Positions 8,305-16,297 of a stretch of 64,000 nt of DNA are shown piece by piece (positions within the stretch are counted from its first letter, which is position 1; every line of letters begins with the position of its first letter). A program made the position numbers and the translations under genes. The stretch is from an uncultured Bacteroidota bacterium (lineage in GTDB: Bacteria; Bacteroidota; Bacteroidia; Chitinophagales; Chitinophagaceae). A model generated the notes under the pieces. The model made no database searches. It was not told the DNA's origin and saw nothing but the letters and a program-made list of their open reading frames with translations. The stretch spans positions 62,001 to 126,000 of the forward strand of contig CAIKYB010000026.1 of NCBI GenBank assembly GCA_903831575.1. Direction: 5' to 3'.

Positions 8305-8816
8305 ATGCTAACAGAAAATGATATTATAAACAGAATTTTGAAGATTCGATCAAAGAAAGTAATGATTGACAGGGATCTTGCAGAATTATACGGCGTAACT
8401 ACAAGCGGCTAAACGAACAGGTAAAACGGAATCTAAATCGTTTTCCACAAGACTTTATGTTTAAATTGACAAGAGATGAAAAAAATGAACTGGTCGCAAA
8501 TTGCGACCGGTTCATGATGATGCGCCACACCAGTACGCTGCCTTATGCTTTTACAGAGCACGGAGCAGTAATGCTTGCTTGTATTTTAAATAGCGAAAGG
8601 GCTATACAGGTTAATATTCTGATTGTAAGGGTTTTTACAGGAATGAGAGAAATTGCATTCCGGAACAAAGAAATGTTATTGAAAATAGAAAAGCTTGAAC
8701 AAAAAATTGGAACTCACGATAAAGAACTGCATATCATTTTTGAAACCCTGAGAATGATGATTTCCACCCCACCACCTAAAAGAAACCGGATCGGATTTAA
8801 AGCAGACGATGAGTAA
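8305..8816 (+). pseudogene. ORF6N-domain (KilA-N-like) protein, frameshifted
   Basis: The first frame starts at ATG 8305 (MLTENDIINRILKIRSKK) and reaches VMIDRDLAELYGVTT, then hits a TAA at 8410. The second frame continues at once with RLNEQVKRNLNRFPQDFMF, the TLPYAFTEHGAVMLACILNSERAI block and a C-terminal coiled coil, ending at 8816. Restoring one A at about 8403-8405 gives VTTKRLNEQVKRN, so a single-base deletion explains the break. Family knowledge: ORF6N proteins are DNA-binding-like proteins common on phages and mobile islands of Bacteroidota. The ORF track shows only the second half (8457-8816). It is either a true pseudogene or a sequencing error in a short A run. Confidence 0.85.
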
Positions 8817-8823
8817 AAAAAAT

Positions 8824-8871
8824 CCTTGCCTCTGCAATAGCCAGCTTCATAGAATCTTCATCGCTCTTCAT
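8824..8871 (-). pseudogene. 5' stub of a second tadA gene
   Basis: Reading the minus strand from ATG at 8871 gives MKSDEDSMKLAIAEAR, then unrelated residues and a stop inside the ORF6N end. This matches the first residues of the intact TadA (MNDEHYMKLALAEAQ) in both length and order, with many silent and several replacement differences. The 30 nt upstream of both ATGs are also alike, including the -7 box. I therefore read it as the start of a diverged or displaced tadA copy whose remainder is gone. It is not in the ORF track. Confidence 0.7.
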
Positions 8872-8889
8872 TTGTTAATTAACTTTGAA

Positions 8890-8897
8890 CAAATTTA
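8890..8897 (-). promoter_or_regulatory. -7 box left upstream of the tadA stub
   Basis: TAAATTTG on the minus strand, 18 nt before the stub ATG, matches TAnnTTTG and the spacing of the live tadA promoter. If still active it would transcribe antisense to the ORF6N pseudogene. Confidence 0.45.
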
Positions 8898-8930
8898 AGT
8901 TTTTTATGTTCTTATAATTAAAAACAATAA

Positions 8931-9599
8931 ATGAAGATGAGTAAAACAACAATAATAATTATAATTGCCATTAGTCTTATCATTGGTGCATTCGTAGTAA
9001 TATCAAACCAAAATTCAAAAGAAATGACGTTTAAACAAAGAATACTCAAATCATTTTATCCTATAGTCATGTGGTTGGGGAAAAAAGAAAAACAACAAAC
9101 CACAGTATCCATTTCTCCAATAGATTTCTACACTAACACTATTGTTTTGAATGATGGTTCTACTCTTGATTTATCTGTATACAAAGGGAAAAAGATATTG
9201 ATTGTAAATACTGCTTCAAACTGTGGTTTTACAAGACAGTATGAAGCTCTTGAGAAATTATATAACAAACACAAAGACAGTTTAGTATTAATTGCCTTTC
9301 CGTCTAATGATTTTGGACAACAGGAAAAAGGAAGTGACGAAACAATAGCTAAGTTTTGTAAATTAAACTATGGTATAACATTTCCTATTGCTAAAAAAGG
9401 AGTTGTTGTAAAATCCGAAGATCAGCAACAACTATACAAATGGTTAACACACAAGGAGAGTAATGGATGGAACGAAAAAGAACCTACCTGGAATTTTTGC
9501 AAATATATTATCAATGAAAAAGGAGAGCTGACTCATTTCTTTAATTCAGCAGTTGAACCCCTGGGAGAGGAAATTGAAAAGGCGTTGTGGGGGAGATAG
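8931..9599 (+). CDS. Glutathione peroxidase family protein, membrane-anchored
   Basis: A thiol peroxidase of the GPx family, probably using thioredoxin-like reductants as bacterial Cys-type members do. Residues 1-26 hold an Ile-rich membrane segment without a clear cleavage site, so it is likely anchored with the catalytic domain outside the cytoplasm. The catalytic Cys98 is in NTASNCGFT; the partner Gln region FPSNDFGQQE and the Trp in PTWNF complete the triad/tetrad. At 222 residues it is longer than cytosolic GPx by the anchor and linker (about residues 1-60). It converges on dusB across a repeat-rich gap. Confidence 0.9.
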   Translation: MKMSKTTIIIIIAISLIIGAFVVISNQNSKEMTFKQRILKSFYPIVMWLGKKEKQQTTVSISPIDFYTNTIVLNDGSTLDLSVYKGKKILIVNTASNCGFTRQYEALEKLYNKHKDSLVLIAFPSNDFGQQEKGSDETIAKFCKLNYGITFPIAKKGVVVKSEDQQQLYKWLTHKESNGWNEKEPTWNFCKYIINEKGELTHFFNSAVEPLGEEIEKALWGR

Positions 9600-9712
9600 T
9601 GGTTGAAGGGTTGAAAGGTGGTTGAATGATTGTTGAATAATTGTTGAAAGGCAGGTTGAAGATACCAAATCGCCAAATTAACCAATCATCAAATCAACCA
9701 ATCACCAAATTT
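9600..9712. repeat. Degenerate repeats forming an imperfect inverted repeat between gpx and dusB
   Basis: The left block (9601-9660) carries about six copies of a unit ending GTTGAA (GGTTGAA, GGGTTGAA, GGTTGAATGATTGTTGAA and so on). The right block (9665-9712) carries CCAAAT and AACCAATCA units. The right block read in reverse complement (GGTTGATTTGATGATTGGTT) resembles the left block, so the two can pair imperfectly. The position between convergent stop codons suits a transcription barrier; this role is inferred. Confidence 0.6.
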
Positions 9713-10748
9713 ACAAAGGACATTTCTGATGATAATCAATAATCTCAATGGGAGTGTGCTGGAATTCATAATCTTTATAATGCGCACTGATTTCATCCAA
9801 TACTTCATTAACAGCCTCTGGCGAAGTAAGCGTTACCAATTTATACCTGAATTCTTTTATACCGGGCAATCCTTTTAAATAATTAGTATAATGTCTGCGC
9901 ATTTCATTGATGCCAACTATTGGTCCTTTCCAGTCAACAGATTTGTTTAAATGTTTTTTACAAACTAAAATTCTTTCTTCCAAAGTGGGAGAGGGAAGAA
10001 TTGTTTTGTCTTTTAAATAGGCTTTTATTTCTCTGAAAATCCATGGATAGCCAATAGCAGCGCGACCAATCATGATACCATCAATACCATATCTATTTTT
10101 ATATTCGAATGCTTTTTGAGCGCTGTCAATATCGCCATTTCCAAAAATGGGCATATGTATGCGAGGATTATTTTTTACTTTTCCAATCAAGGTCCAGTCT
10201 GCCTCGCCCTTGTATAATTGAGCCCTGGTTCTTCCATGAATAGACAGCGCTTTTACCCCAACATCTTGTAATCTTTCAGCGACTTCTTCTATATTTTTAG
10301 ATTGGTCATCCCAGCCCAGTCTTGTCTTTACGGTTACGGGCAAGGACGTGCTTTTTACAACAGCTTCGGTTAAACGAATCATCAAATCAATATCTTTCAA
10401 TACTCCTGCACCAGCACCTTTGCTTACGACTTTTTTTACCGGACAGCCAAAGTTGATATCCACCAAATCCGGATTTACGGTTTCACATATTCTTGCACTC
10501 ATCGCCATGGCTTCTTCGTCGCCGCCAAAAATCTGAATGCCAAATGGCCGTTCTTCTTCACTAAAATCAAGCTTCTGCTTACTTTTGATCGCATCTCTTA
10601 TCAAACCTTCGCTGCTGATAAACTCACTGTACATCAAGTCTGCTCCGTTGTCTTTGCAAACAGCTCTGAATGGAGGATCGCTGACATCTTCCATAGGAGC
10701 CAGTAGTAAAGGAAATTCCGGTAGTTCAATATTGCCAATTTTGGGCAT
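9711..10748 (-). CDS. dusB: tRNA-dihydrouridine synthase B
   Basis: A flavin enzyme reducing uridine to dihydrouridine in the tRNA D-loop. The TIM-barrel start LLAPMEDVSDPPFR (residues 14-28) binds FMN. The catalytic Cys102 lies in NFGCPVKKV, and GAGAGVL, VTVKTRLGWDD, SIHGRTRAQLY and GNGDI...GIMIGRAAIGYPWIF follow in the standard order. At 345 residues it is typical for DusB. It shares a short divergent intergenic region with the CPBP protease. Confidence 0.95.
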   Translation of the reverse strand: MPKIGNIELPEFPLLLAPMEDVSDPPFRAVCKDNGADLMYSEFISSEGLIRDAIKSKQKLDFSEEERPFGIQIFGGDEEAMAMSARICETVNPDLVDINFGCPVKKVVSKGAGAGVLKDIDLMIRLTEAVVKSTSLPVTVKTRLGWDDQSKNIEEVAERLQDVGVKALSIHGRTRAQLYKGEADWTLIGKVKNNPRIHMPIFGNGDIDSAQKAFEYKNRYGIDGIMIGRAAIGYPWIFREIKAYLKDKTILPSPTLEERILVCKKHLNKSVDWKGPIVGINEMRRHYTNYLKGLPGIKEFRYKLVTLTSPEAVNEVLDEISAHYKDYEFQHTPIEIIDYHQKCPL

Positions 10749-10750
10749 AG

Positions 10751-10758
10751 TAATTTTG
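10751..10758 (+). promoter_or_regulatory. -7 box for the CPBP protease gene
   Basis: TAATTTTG fits TAnnTTTG, 37 nt upstream of the ATG at 10796. It lies within the predicted dusB leader, so the two divergent promoters overlap. Confidence 0.45.
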
Positions 10759-10770
10759 TATATTGCATTG

Positions 10771-10778
10771 CAAATTTA
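10771..10778 (-). promoter_or_regulatory. -7 box for dusB
   Basis: On the minus strand TAAATTTG fits TAnnTTTG and lies 22 nt before the dusB ATG. Confidence 0.45.
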
Positions 10779-10795
10779 CAACTTAAAGATGGTCT

Positions 10796-11779
10796 ATGCA
10801 ATATAAAAGCAACAAAGGATTTACAGGTTTTGGGCAATTGGGAATGTTGATTCTTTTTCTTGGCCTTGGTCTCATTCTTGCAAGTGTAGTACAATTAATT
10901 ATAGGCTATCAAATGGTGCCTCGGGGAACAACGTTGTCTCAATTGGAAGGAGCCTTGTTGCAAGCAATGAAAGATCCTAAAAATGTACAACTGCTTCGGT
11001 TGTTGCAAATAGCCGGTACATTTTGTGTGATGTTTGTTCCTGCTGTTTTATTTTCTTTGATATGTAATGGTAAAAATCTATTTTGGCTAGGATTCAATAA
11101 ATACTTCAATCTTCACCAGGTTGCAATTGGCTTTTTAATCATATTTGGTGCTAATATTATGGCAGGCCCATTGCAGGATCTTAGCGAAATGGTTGTTTCT
11201 CATTTTGGATCACTAAATGCAATGGCAAAAAATCTCGAACAAGTTTACAATGACCAGGTCGTGATATTAAGCCATCTTAGCGGCTTGCCAGATTTGTTTT
11301 TAGCTATTATTATTATGGCCTTTTTTCCGGCACTTTTTGAGGAACTTTTTTTCAGAGGAGCATTACAAACACTGCTGGTAAAATGGTGGAAAAAACCTTT
11401 GCTGGCAATTATTGTTACAGCTGTAATCTTTAGTTTCATACACATGTCGGTGTATCTTTTTTTGAGTAGAATTATTTTAGGATTTGTATTGGGACTCCTG
11501 TTTCATAAAACCAGAAATATCTGGGTAAATACCATCGCTCATTTTTTGAACAATACCATCGCTGTTATACAGATGTATGTGTTAAGTAATAGCAAAGAAA
11601 AAATAGATGTTTCTAAGTTAGATCCCAAAATAGACTGGTGGTTTGGTGTAATTGCGTTGGGTATTTTGTATGGATTGTTTCTCTTTCTTGATCGGTATTC
11701 TGAAAAGAATAAAATGAAAATACATACAAAAGAACAGGTGTTGTTGGCCAATGAAACCGGAGGCGATTTGATTGCGTAG
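10796..11779 (+). CDS. CPBP family intramembrane metalloprotease
   Basis: A multipass membrane protein of the CAAX protease/bacteriocin-processing (Abi) family. Motif 1 is EELFFRG (Glu182, Glu183, Arg187), motif 2 is FSFIH with His216, and the last motif is HFLNN with His249 and Asn253. All are present, so it is probably active. Eight or so hydrophobic segments span the 327 residues, and the C-terminus is a short charged cytoplasmic tail. The substrate is unknown. It is divergent from dusB and followed 92 nt later by the TMTC-like gene. Confidence 0.9.
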   Translation: MQYKSNKGFTGFGQLGMLILFLGLGLILASVVQLIIGYQMVPRGTTLSQLEGALLQAMKDPKNVQLLRLLQIAGTFCVMFVPAVLFSLICNGKNLFWLGFNKYFNLHQVAIGFLIIFGANIMAGPLQDLSEMVVSHFGSLNAMAKNLEQVYNDQVVILSHLSGLPDLFLAIIIMAFFPALFEELFFRGALQTLLVKWWKKPLLAIIVTAVIFSFIHMSVYLFLSRIILGFVLGLLFHKTRNIWVNTIAHFLNNTIAVIQMYVLSNSKEKIDVSKLDPKIDWWFGVIALGILYGLFLFLDRYSEKNKMKIHTKEQVLLANETGGDLIA

Positions 11780-11871
11780 TAATATGGTTTTCGAGTATCA
11801 AAAAATGAATACTATTCCAAAGTAAACAAAAAACATCCTGACAGTTAATTTAGAAAAATAGTTATTAGTCA

Positions 11872-13785
11872 ATGAAACAAAAAAAATCGATAAGCAATAC
11901 AAAGATTCAACAAGCTGAAACTTCATCGGGTAATACGATTGCCATTCGAATTATTCTTGCTGTTATCGTTTTGGTGTTGTATGTAAAATCAACTGGTTTT
12001 GAATTTACGCTTGACGATGATATTTTTTATGTAAAACATGAGTCTGTTCAAAAAGGAATTTCAGCAACAGGAGAATTTTTTGCATATGGAAGTATGTACA
12101 AATTTGATGGCACAACAGGCCTACAGCCCTATCGCCCGTTGGCCTTATTGTCTTTTGCAATTGACAAAGAACTATCAGACAATTCGCCTGCAAGAGCACA
12201 TTTGATCAATGTGATTTTATACATATTGCTTCTTCAGGTATTGTTGAGTCTATTGATAAAATTATTTCCTGATATTCATAAAACAATACTGGGTTTTATG
12301 GTGATTCTTTTTGCCGTTCACCCTATTCATACCGAAGTAATTTGCAGTGTAAAAAGCAGGGATGAATTATTAGCAGCATTATTCGCATTCATATCATGGT
12401 ATAAATTTCTACCAAAACAAAAGGGTGAATTAATCAGTAAAAAAAATGCTGTATTCGGCATATTATTTTTCATGATGGCGTTGCTTTCCAAAGAGAGTGC
12501 TATCGCTTTTGCATTGGTTATTCCACTGAGTTATTTTATGTTTTATAAAAATGATGTAAAGAAGTCATTAATAACTTTCGGCTTGCTTTCAATAGGAGCA
12601 GTTGTTTTTTTATTCATGAGACAAACGGCATTCAACAACAGTACGGGAATACCTCATACCATGCAAATTCCCTTGTTGGATAACGTTTTGGCAGGAAACA
12701 ATACTTTCGCACAGGCAACTGCAACAAGAATGGAAATTTTATTTTACAACCTAAAATTACTTTTTGTTCCCTGGCCGTTGAGCTGGGATTATTCTTTCAA
12801 TCAAATTCCATTAGTTGACTGGTCGAATATTTTGCCTTGGGCTGGATTGATCTCCTATTCCTTACTTTTTATTATTGCAATTGTGCAATTTAGAAAAAAG
12901 CCAATTCTTTCTTTCTCTATTTTATTTTTCTTTATAACAAGTTCGCCAACAAACAATTTGTTCTTTCTTAACGGCGCAACAATTGCAGAAAGATTTCTTT
13001 TTGTGCCATCGCTCGCATTCGCTTTTTTTGTTACAAACTTTCTCGCCACTACATTTAAAATAAACACCACTACATTCACTGGAAACAAAAAGAAAATATT
13101 TTCGGCAGCACTCATTTTCATCATGATAATTTCCGCTGGATTAAGTAATGCACGCTGCCCGGATTGGAAAGACAATTTTAGTTTGTTTGAATCCGGTGCA
13201 AAGAATGCACCTAAAAGCAGCCGAACAAATGCCGCTCTTGCTAGTGAATACATGAATAAAGCAGAAAAAGAAAGCGATGTTGTTTTGAGAAAAGAATATG
13301 TAGACAGTTCTATTTCTTTTTATAAAAAAAGCCTGGCTATTTTCCCAATGAACTCTGATGCTTCCTATAAAGTTGGCCTTATTTATTCCATGTATAACGA
13401 TACAACACAAGCCATTAAGTATTATAAACTATCTCTTGACGCTACACCTCAACAAATATATGCGCTCAATAATTTGGCTTGTATTTACTCCAATCAAAAA
13501 AATTATGATTCAGCTATTTATTATTTTGGTCGTTCTTATGTTGCTGACTCTACAAATGAAATGACTACAACGAATCTTGTCATCTCTAATTTTTCGAAGG
13601 GCAATGATGACCAGGTTATTTATTTTGGAAATAGAACACTTGAACTTAATGCTAAAAACAAAACCGTTTTGGAGATATTGGCTAAATCCTGGGAAAGAAA
13701 AGGAAATGCAGCAATGGTAGAAAAATATCTTCAAATGACAAAAGACCTGCAGAGTAACATCAATCCTTCTTATCTTAACAAATAA
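11872..13785 (+). CDS. TMTC-like multipass membrane protein with C-terminal TPR repeats
   Basis: A 637-residue protein with about ten membrane segments (residues 25-430) and TPR-like helices (about 440-630). The first loop carries acidic residues FTLDDDIFY, followed by QPYRPLALLSFAID and HPIHTEVICSVKSRDELLAALF. These correspond to the acidic loop motif and the HP-HTE...GR-ELLA motif of TMTC-type GT-C glycosyltransferases, which use lipid-linked sugars and glycosylate proteins outside the cytoplasm. A sugar-transfer role is therefore likely but inferred; donor and acceptor are unknown. It lies 8 nt before cdsA, so it is cotranscribed with phospholipid synthesis genes. Confidence 0.75.
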   Translation: MKQKKSISNTKIQQAETSSGNTIAIRIILAVIVLVLYVKSTGFEFTLDDDIFYVKHESVQKGISATGEFFAYGSMYKFDGTTGLQPYRPLALLSFAIDKELSDNSPARAHLINVILYILLLQVLLSLLIKLFPDIHKTILGFMVILFAVHPIHTEVICSVKSRDELLAALFAFISWYKFLPKQKGELISKKNAVFGILFFMMALLSKESAIAFALVIPLSYFMFYKNDVKKSLITFGLLSIGAVVFLFMRQTAFNNSTGIPHTMQIPLLDNVLAGNNTFAQATATRMEILFYNLKLLFVPWPLSWDYSFNQIPLVDWSNILPWAGLISYSLLFIIAIVQFRKKPILSFSILFFFITSSPTNNLFFLNGATIAERFLFVPSLAFAFFVTNFLATTFKINTTTFTGNKKKIFSAALIFIMIISAGLSNARCPDWKDNFSLFESGAKNAPKSSRTNAALASEYMNKAEKESDVVLRKEYVDSSISFYKKSLAIFPMNSDASYKVGLIYSMYNDTTQAIKYYKLSLDATPQQIYALNNLACIYSNQKNYDSAIYYFGRSYVADSTNEMTTTNLVISNFSKGNDDQVIYFGNRTLELNAKNKTVLEILAKSWERKGNAAMVEKYLQMTKDLQSNINPSYLNK

Positions 13786-13793
13786 AAAATCAA

Positions 13794-14495
13794 TTGGCAC
13801 TAAATATTCAAACATTCAAAACGAGAGCATTAACAGCAATAGCATTTGTTGCTGTGATGTTATCAGGTTTATTAATTAATGGCTTTTTATTCAGTTTATT
13901 ATTTCTGGTTATCCTAGTTGGTTGTTTATGGGAGTTTTCAAAAATCAATAAAATAATCAATCAAAAAATCAGCATCAAATTTTATTTCGCTGCTCTTTTT
14001 TATATCGTTTGTCCTATAATCATGATGTTGGGCTTGGCCTCTGATTTCCATTACATGGATTTGATTTTCAAAGCAAAATATTATCCAGCCTTACCTTGCT
14101 TAATTATTTTTTCTATTTGGATTAATGACACGATGGCTTATTTAGTAGGTTCATTTATTGGTAAAACACCATTTAGTAGTATATCTCCCAAAAAAACATG
14201 GGAGGGAACAATCGGAGGTGCAGTACTTTGTGTGGCAACTATTGCTTTATATACCATTCTGTTTGATCCTAATCATGAATTCACCTTAAAATTCAATATT
14301 ACAATAGCATTTATTTGCTCCGTTTTTGGTACGATAGGAGATTTGTTGGAAAGCAAATTAAAGAGAATGGCAAATATAAAAGACAGCGGTAGTTTAATGC
14401 CAGGACATGGAGGCTTTTTGGATCGTTTTGATTCTTTGCTAATTGCCGTTCCTGCAGTTTGTCTTTATATAGTAATTTTATTTTTATTCTGCTAG
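13794..14495 (+). CDS. cdsA: Phosphatidate cytidylyltransferase
   Basis: Makes CDP-diacylglycerol from phosphatidate and CTP at the inner membrane. Several hydrophobic segments are followed by SPKKTWEGTIGG and the CDS signature GDLLESKLKRMANIKDSG...MPGHGGFLDRFDSLL. The protein has 233 residues, shorter than the E. coli enzyme at the N-terminus. The start is a TTG at 13794, 8 nt after the preceding stop; no upstream ATG is available. With psd downstream it forms a phosphatidylethanolamine branch, with the phosphatidylserine synthase gene elsewhere. Confidence 0.94.
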   Translation: MALNIQTFKTRALTAIAFVAVMLSGLLINGFLFSLLFLVILVGCLWEFSKINKIINQKISIKFYFAALFYIVCPIIMMLGLASDFHYMDLIFKAKYYPALPCLIIFSIWINDTMAYLVGSFIGKTPFSSISPKKTWEGTIGGAVLCVATIALYTILFDPNHEFTLKFNITIAFICSVFGTIGDLLESKLKRMANIKDSGSLMPGHGGFLDRFDSLLIAVPAVCLYIVILFLFC

Positions 14496-14536
14496 TTTTA
14501 ATTTCTTAATAGTATTTTTATCATTCAAAAAAATAT

Positions 14537-15193
14537 ATGACTATACATCGTGAGGGTACCAAAACCATTTTATATACTGCATTGTTTTTAGCAGGATTAA
14601 ATTTTGGACTACTTAAATTAATGGGTTGTGATTATTGTTGGATTTCTACTTCAATCCTAGTGCTATCTGTTGCATTATGGCTTTTTATTATTTCCTTTTT
14701 TAGAATCCCTAATCGCAAACTTACTATTGACGACCTTTTAATTGTTGCGCCAGCAGATGGTAAAGTCGTTGTAATCGAAGAAGTTGTTGATCCGGAATAC
14801 TTTAAAGACAAAAGATTGCAGGTGTCAATATTTATGAGCCCTGCCAATGTTCATGTTAATAGAAATCCAATTTCAGGGGAAGTTATTTACAGCCAGTATC
14901 ACAAAGGAAAATATTTAGTGGCATGGAATCCAAAATCTTCAACCGAAAACGAACGCCATTCTGTTGTATTAAGAAAGGGGGATAAAGCAATTTTAGTCAA
15001 ACAAATTGCAGGCGCTTTAGCTAAAAGGATCGTAAACTACCTTAAAGTTGGTCAAAATGTCAAGCAAACTGAAGAAATGGGCTTTATTAAGTTTGGTAGT
15101 AGGGTGGATTTATTATTGCCAATAGGTACCAAACTTAATGTTTCATTAAACGAAACGGTTAAAGGTGGAGTTACCATAATAGGAGTTTTATAA
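14537..15193 (+). CDS. psd: Phosphatidylserine decarboxylase proenzyme
   Basis: Produces phosphatidylethanolamine and cleaves itself to create a pyruvoyl group. At 218 residues it is the short form. Two N-terminal hydrophobic segments (about 10-50) are followed by VAPADGKVVVIEEV, SIFMSPANVHVNRNPISG and the self-cleavage site GFIKFGSRVDLLLP near residue 190, where the Ser of GS becomes the pyruvoyl group. It follows cdsA by 41 nt. Confidence 0.94.
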   Translation: MTIHREGTKTILYTALFLAGLNFGLLKLMGCDYCWISTSILVLSVALWLFIISFFRIPNRKLTIDDLLIVAPADGKVVVIEEVVDPEYFKDKRLQVSIFMSPANVHVNRNPISGEVIYSQYHKGKYLVAWNPKSSTENERHSVVLRKGDKAILVKQIAGALAKRIVNYLKVGQNVKQTEEMGFIKFGSRVDLLLPIGTKLNVSLNETVKGGVTIIGVL

Positions 15194-15271
15194 ATTTAAC
15201 AGAAACTGCTATTTGAATTGTATCATTTTATGCATAAATTTACTTTCTATTAAACATCAAAAAAAATAATT

Positions 15272-15460
15272 ATGAAAAAAGTATTAATGTTATTATCTGC
15301 TGCTTTATTAATTACTGGCATTTCTTTTGCTCAGGATAAAGACAAAAAGAAAAAATGTGCAAAAGGAAAAACTTGTTGCCAAAAATCAAAACATTGCAGT
15401 AAGGATAAAGAGAAAGAAGAAAAAACTGCAGAAATGAAACCAGAATCAAAATCTAACTAA
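15272..15460 (+). CDS. Small secreted Cys/Lys-rich peptide
   Basis: A 62-residue ORF with a clean signal peptide (residues 1-20, ending ISFAQ) and a 42-residue mature part very rich in Lys, with four Cys in CAKGKTCCQKSKHC. No family is recognised. The Cys/His arrangement could bind a metal or form disulfides, but this is a guess. It is followed by a perfect terminator and preceded by 78 nt of AT-rich sequence, so it is probably a real short transcription unit. Confidence 0.65.
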   Translation: MKKVLMLLSAALLITGISFAQDKDKKKKCAKGKTCCQKSKHCSKDKEKEEKTAEMKPESKSN

Positions 15461-15483
15461 GAGATTTATTAATTTAGTATTAG

Positions 15484-15510
15484 AGCCCTCTTCAATTGGA
15501 GGGCTTTTTT
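15484..15510 (+). terminator. Terminator after the small secreted peptide
   Basis: AGCCCTC (15484-15490) pairs with GAGGGCT (15499-15505) followed by six T. Its T tract touches the end of the convergent HAD gene. Confidence 0.8.
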
Positions 15511-16210
15511 ATTTAAAAATATTTTCAAGTTCATTAAGATGTGTAATGGTGTAGGTAGGTTCTATATCAGTTGTAGCATTGATGTGGTTCACGAATATAG
15601 CATCCATTCCAGCGTTTTTTGCCCCTTTAATATCCGCTTCCAGATTATCGCCAATCATTATAGATTCCGTTAATAAAGCATTCGCCTTTTGTAAAGCGTA
15701 TTCAAATATTTCTTTTTCCGGCTTCATGCTATTGCTGGCTTCTGAGGTAATGACATGGGTAAAAAAATGTTCAATTTTACTGTTTCTTAATTTACTCCAT
15801 TGCGTTTTTTCGAAACCATTCGTGATCAGGTGAAGGGTATAATTTTTTTGAGTCAGATAATTTAAAATCTCCACCGAATAATCAAACATGGCTGTTTTTG
15901 TAGGAAGTACTTCAAGAAAACGATAGCCCATTTTTTTTGACATTGCTTCATCTCCAATTTTATATTCCAAAAGTGTCCGCCACATTCTTTTCCATTTCAA
16001 CTCATCTGAACTGATAAATCCATTTTGATATCTGTCCCAAAGAATTTTGTTGTGATGCGAATATTTTTCATAAAAGGAATTAAAATCCTCCGTCACTATT
16101 GTATTTAAGTCAAACTCATAAAAAACATCTGATAAGGCTATTTTTGCATTGGTGTCAAAATCCCATAAGGTATGATCTAGGTCGAAAAAAAGATGATTAT
16201 ATTTCCTCAT
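15509..16210 (-). CDS. HAD-superfamily nucleotidase, YjjG type
   Basis: A cytoplasmic phosphatase of the YjjG family, which hydrolyses noncanonical pyrimidine nucleotides. The nucleophile Asp10 is in FFDLDHTLWDF, motif II Thr in HLITNGFEKTQ, motif III Lys in NSMKPEKEIF, and motif IV is MIGDNLEADIKGAKNAGM. At 233 residues it fits the family. The exact substrate cannot be read from sequence. It ends against the terminator of the convergent small peptide gene. Confidence 0.9.
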   Translation of the reverse strand: MRKYNHLFFDLDHTLWDFDTNAKIALSDVFYEFDLNTIVTEDFNSFYEKYSHHNKILWDRYQNGFISSDELKWKRMWRTLLEYKIGDEAMSKKMGYRFLEVLPTKTAMFDYSVEILNYLTQKNYTLHLITNGFEKTQWSKLRNSKIEHFFTHVITSEASNSMKPEKEIFEYALQKANALLTESIMIGDNLEADIKGAKNAGMDAIFVNHINATTDIEPTYTITHLNELENIFK

Positions 16211-16297
16211 TATTAGGTGTTAACTATTAGTCAAACGATCTTTATCTTTATACTTTATGCGCGAAGGTACTTATTAATGATTATTTAATTTATTTGT

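Noticed and set aside
12855-13253. 132-codon minus-strand ORF inside the TMTC-like gene
   Set aside because: Antisense of a membrane-protein gene; hydrophobic codons read backward give long open frames.
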